In this document: piece after piece, positions 21,269-22,838 of the stretch | Numbering within the stretch: the stretch's first letter is position 1 | Layout of the letters: every line of letters starts with the position of its first letter | From: an uncultured Oscillospiraceae bacterium | Lineage (GTDB): Bacteria > Bacillota_A > Clostridia > Oscillospirales > Oscillospiraceae | Length of the DNA stretch: 22,838 nt | NCBI GenBank assembly: GCA_900754605.1 | Contig: CAAEDK010000117.1 | Location: forward strand, 1-22,838 | Direction of reading: 5' to 3' | Program-made: the position numbers and the translations under genes | The notes under the pieces: model-generated | The model's input: only the letters and a program-made list of their open reading frames with translations | The model's database searches: none | Told to the model about the DNA's origin: nothing

Positions 21269-22174
21269 CTATTTCGGCGCCACCGCGGCCGCGATGGTCC
21301 GGGTGGTGTTGACGGCGGCCTGCGCTGTGTAGACCGCGCTCATGATGTTGGCTCTCGTTGTGGTATCCAGGCCAAAGGTACCGGCGATCCTGGGCACCTC
21401 CCCCGCGGAGAGCATGAGCCCCAGTCCCAGCAGGGCGTGGTCCTTGAACACCATAAGGCCCGCCACCAGAATGGTGGATTGCAGAAAGGCGGTCAGGCAC
21501 AGGCCGATGACCTGCTTCATCCACTGTACAAAGCCATCCACATATCCTCTGGGAATGCTGAACATATACAGCGATCCAACGGCGATCTGGATGAGCAGGA
21601 TGCCACCCCGCTTCAGGTTTGCGAAAAAGACCTTGATCACCGCGTAGGCCATAAGGATGATGCAGAACAGGAGCATGATGGGGCTGGTAATGACGCCAAA
21701 GCCAAAATCCAGCGTCACCTGCGTCATATCCGCGATGCTTTCCACACTGCTGAGGTCTGTGATGATCTGCTGCCCCACATCCCCGATACTGGTCCCGTAG
21801 CCGGTAATCCCGGCGCTGAGCCGGCCCTGCAGCGATACGGACAGGGCGTAGAGCCGCACGGGAAGGATGGTGAACAGGCTGACGGCCAGGAAGCCCTTGA
21901 TGGCGCCCAGCGCCGTGTGCTGGAGATTGGCCCGGCCCGTGGTGTACTCAATGCCGAACTCAAAGGCGCACACCACCAGGCTCACACCATACAGCGCCCA
22001 GCCAAGCTGAGAAAAAAACAGGACAATGGCCTGTACCCACTCCAGTTCAAAGATCTCCACCCCCATGTTGCCCATGGCGGAGAAGAAGTTCCCAAGGAAG
22101 CCCACGATCTGTCCGTAGAACCAGTCGATCAGGTTGTCCATGACTGTGGAGGCCACAAAGTCCCAGATAAACAA
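21269..22174 (-). CDS. VirB6/TrbL-like conjugation channel protein
   Basis: This 301-residue polytopic membrane protein of the VirB6/TrbL type forms part of the mating channel. Several hydrophobic helices are visible, e.g. WVQAIVLFFSQLGWALYGVS, LGAIKGFLAVSLFTILPVRL, GVITSPIMLLFCIILMAYAV and QVIGLCLTAFLQSTILVAGL. The start is TTG at 22174 (encoding the start of FIWDFVASTVMDNLIDWFYG), with AGGGGTG seven bases upstream; the longer frame to 22288 runs through two hairpins and is rejected. That ribosome binding site lies in a hairpin (22185-22202), so its translation may be controlled. It comes 9 bases before the DUF4406-type gene. Confidence 0.85.
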   Translation of the reverse strand: MFIWDFVASTVMDNLIDWFYGQIVGFLGNFFSAMGNMGVEIFELEWVQAIVLFFSQLGWALYGVSLVVCAFEFGIEYTTGRANLQHTALGAIKGFLAVSLFTILPVRLYALSVSLQGRLSAGITGYGTSIGDVGQQIITDLSSVESIADMTQVTLDFGFGVITSPIMLLFCIILMAYAVIKVFFANLKRGGILLIQIAVGSLYMFSIPRGYVDGFVQWMKQVIGLCLTAFLQSTILVAGLMVFKDHALLGLGLMLSAGEVPRIAGTFGLDTTTRANIMSAVYTAQAAVNTTRTIAAAVAPK

Positions 22175-22184
22175 AGAAAAATCA

Positions 22185-22202
22185 CCCCTCTTGCGAAAGG
22201 GG
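22185..22202 (-). promoter_or_regulatory. Hairpin covering the virB6-like ribosome binding site
   Basis: In the minus-strand RNA, CCCCTTT pairs with AGAGGGG (seven pairs, one a G-U wobble) around a four-base loop. The second arm overlaps the AGGGGTG site of the TTG start, so the site would be hidden when folded. A smaller stem (CCGCC/GGCGG) lies at 22207-22219. Confidence 0.55.
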
Positions 22203-22220
22203 CGTACCGCCTGCGGCGGA

Positions 22221-22256
22221 ATAAAAATGAGGGCCGTACAGACGGTACGGCCCTCA
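22221..22256 (-). terminator. Strong terminator upstream of the virB6-like gene
   Basis: A perfect 12-bp stem TGAGGGCCGTAC / GTACGGCCCTCA with a five-base loop (22228-22256), followed on the minus strand by TTTTTAT. It is a textbook intrinsic terminator, 47 bases before the TTG start. Confidence 0.88.
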
Positions 22257-22270
22257 TATAGTCGTTGCGA

Positions 22271-22303
22271 CAGAAAGAAAGCGGGCACTGCTTCAGTGCC
22301 CGC
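22271..22303 (-). terminator. Second terminator-like hairpin, in tandem
   Basis: A perfect 10-bp stem GCGGGCACTG / CAGTGCCCGC with a three-base loop (22281-22303), followed on the minus strand by TTTCTTTCTG. It lies 25 bases upstream of the terminator at 22221-22256. Confidence 0.75.
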
Positions 22304-22379
22304 GTGTCTTTATGCCAAAATTCAATTCCATATTAGCATACTCTCTGGTGCGGGGTATGAAGGAAATAAATTTGGGGTA

Positions 22380-22838
22380 TCACATGGTCTGCTGACACTG
22401 AGGAGAGTGGTCTTTGAACACTTCCCCCTCAGCCGCGTAATAGGCGCTGGCTGCATCTCCGCCATCATTCATATGCTTCACAGCCCGAAGCATGCTGTCA
22501 TGGTTTTGGGGTTCCATGAGGAAGCCCACCAACGCAAGAGCTGGCACATGGTCCAGACTCCCGCCAAGACTCAGGTACTGGGCCGCGCTTCGGATCTCCG
22601 TGGGCAGAACCACAGCAAGCGTATTGTAGAGTTGTCTGCTGATGTCGCGCCCATATTGAGCGTCCGCGTCATGAAACGCGCCGCAGAGGCCGCTGACAAT
22701 TTCAGCAAAGGACTGATCAAAATCCTCGTTGATCTCATAGGCTGCCCGGATCCACTCGCTGAATGTCCCGTCCTGGCCCCCCAATCCCTGCTCCAGCGCG
22801 TAAAATTGGCGGATCCCCTGGGACAGATCTGAGCTGAA
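22380..22838 (-). CDS. Hypothetical protein (partial, N-terminus beyond right edge)
   Basis: An open minus-strand frame runs from the window edge to a TGA at 22380, giving 152 visible residues. It is open up to the edge, including the stretch before a TTG at 22784 (DLSQGIRQFYALEQGLGGQD), so that TTG is unlikely to be the start. The sequence is acidic and helical (FAEIVSGLCGAFHDADAQYG) with no motif I recognise and no membrane segment. Two tandem terminator-like hairpins follow it. It is the first gene visible in transcription order in this part of the element. Confidence 0.7.
   Translation of the reverse strand, partial: FSSDLSQGIRQFYALEQGLGGQDGTFSEWIRAAYEINEDFDQSFAEIVSGLCGAFHDADAQYGRDISRQLYNTLAVVLPTEIRSAAQYLSLGGSLDHVPALALVGFLMEPQNHDSMLRAVKHMNDGGDAASAYYAAEGEVFKDHSPQCQQTM

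Noticed and set aside
22174..22288. N-terminal extension of the virB6-like protein to 22288
   Set aside because: It would be translated through two terminator stems and reads as non-membrane arginine/proline-rich sequence; the TTG at 22174 has a ribosome site.
1..22838. CRISPR array, tRNA, rRNA, IS element or integrase
   Set aside because: I saw no regularly spaced repeats, cloverleaf-like genes, rRNA segments, transposase or recombinase motifs in either strand.

Overview
The window is an internal piece of an integrative and conjugative element (ICE). No tRNA, rRNA, integrase or attachment site is visible, so both element ends lie outside it. The GC-rich sequence, strong AGGAGG-type ribosome binding sites, several GTG/TTG starts and the conjugation protein types (VirB4, VirB6/TrbL-like, M23 peptidase, MobP-type relaxase) suggest a gut Clostridia/Oscillospiraceae-type Firmicute host. 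The host assignment is inference from composition and gene types, not a database match. Almost every gene is on the minus strand, so transcription runs from right to left.

In transcription order: a partial unrecognised gene at the right edge (22380-22838) ends before two tandem terminator-like hairpins. Next come a VirB6/TrbL-like channel protein (TTG start) and a protein with a C-terminal DUF4406/nucleoside-deoxyribosyltransferase-like domain. After that is a cytosine-C5 DNA methyltransferase split over two overlapping genes: motifs I-VIII in one protein, motifs IX-X in the other. A plus-strand 3-methyladenine DNA glycosylase I gene converges on the methyltransferase. Then follow a protein with three tandem ribbon-helix-helix-like units, a small PrgI/TcpE-like membrane protein, a TrsD-like accessory protein and the VirB4 ATPase.

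The middle (13683 down to 7012) starts with a small plus-strand coiled-coil gene with its own promoter. It continues with an ankyrin-like protein translationally coupled to a membrane-anchored M23 peptidase, presumably the cell-wall hydrolase of the conjugation apparatus. Five further genes, closely spaced or overlapping, are ones whose function I do not recognise.

The left part (6923 down to 1) holds an XRE-regulator/HipA-like kinase pair behind a near-consensus promoter with an embedded palindrome, and an unrecognised helical protein. A 465-base non-coding stretch with several inverted repeats is the best oriT candidate. It is followed by a ribbon-helix-helix mobilisation accessory protein, a MntA/HepT toxin-antitoxin pair with its own promoter and terminator, a MobP-type relaxase fused to Sel1 repeats, and the start of a DUF3991/TOPRIM primase-like protein that runs off the left edge.

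Together the genes make DNA-processing (relaxase, accessory protein, primase-like), mating-channel (VirB4, VirB6, PrgI-like, M23) and maintenance/protection functions (two toxin-antitoxin-like modules, methyltransferase, glycosylase). Three patterns stand out: strong terminator-like hairpins inside what should be a continuous transfer operon; a roughly 20-base motif repeated upstream of three genes; and the split methyltransferase.
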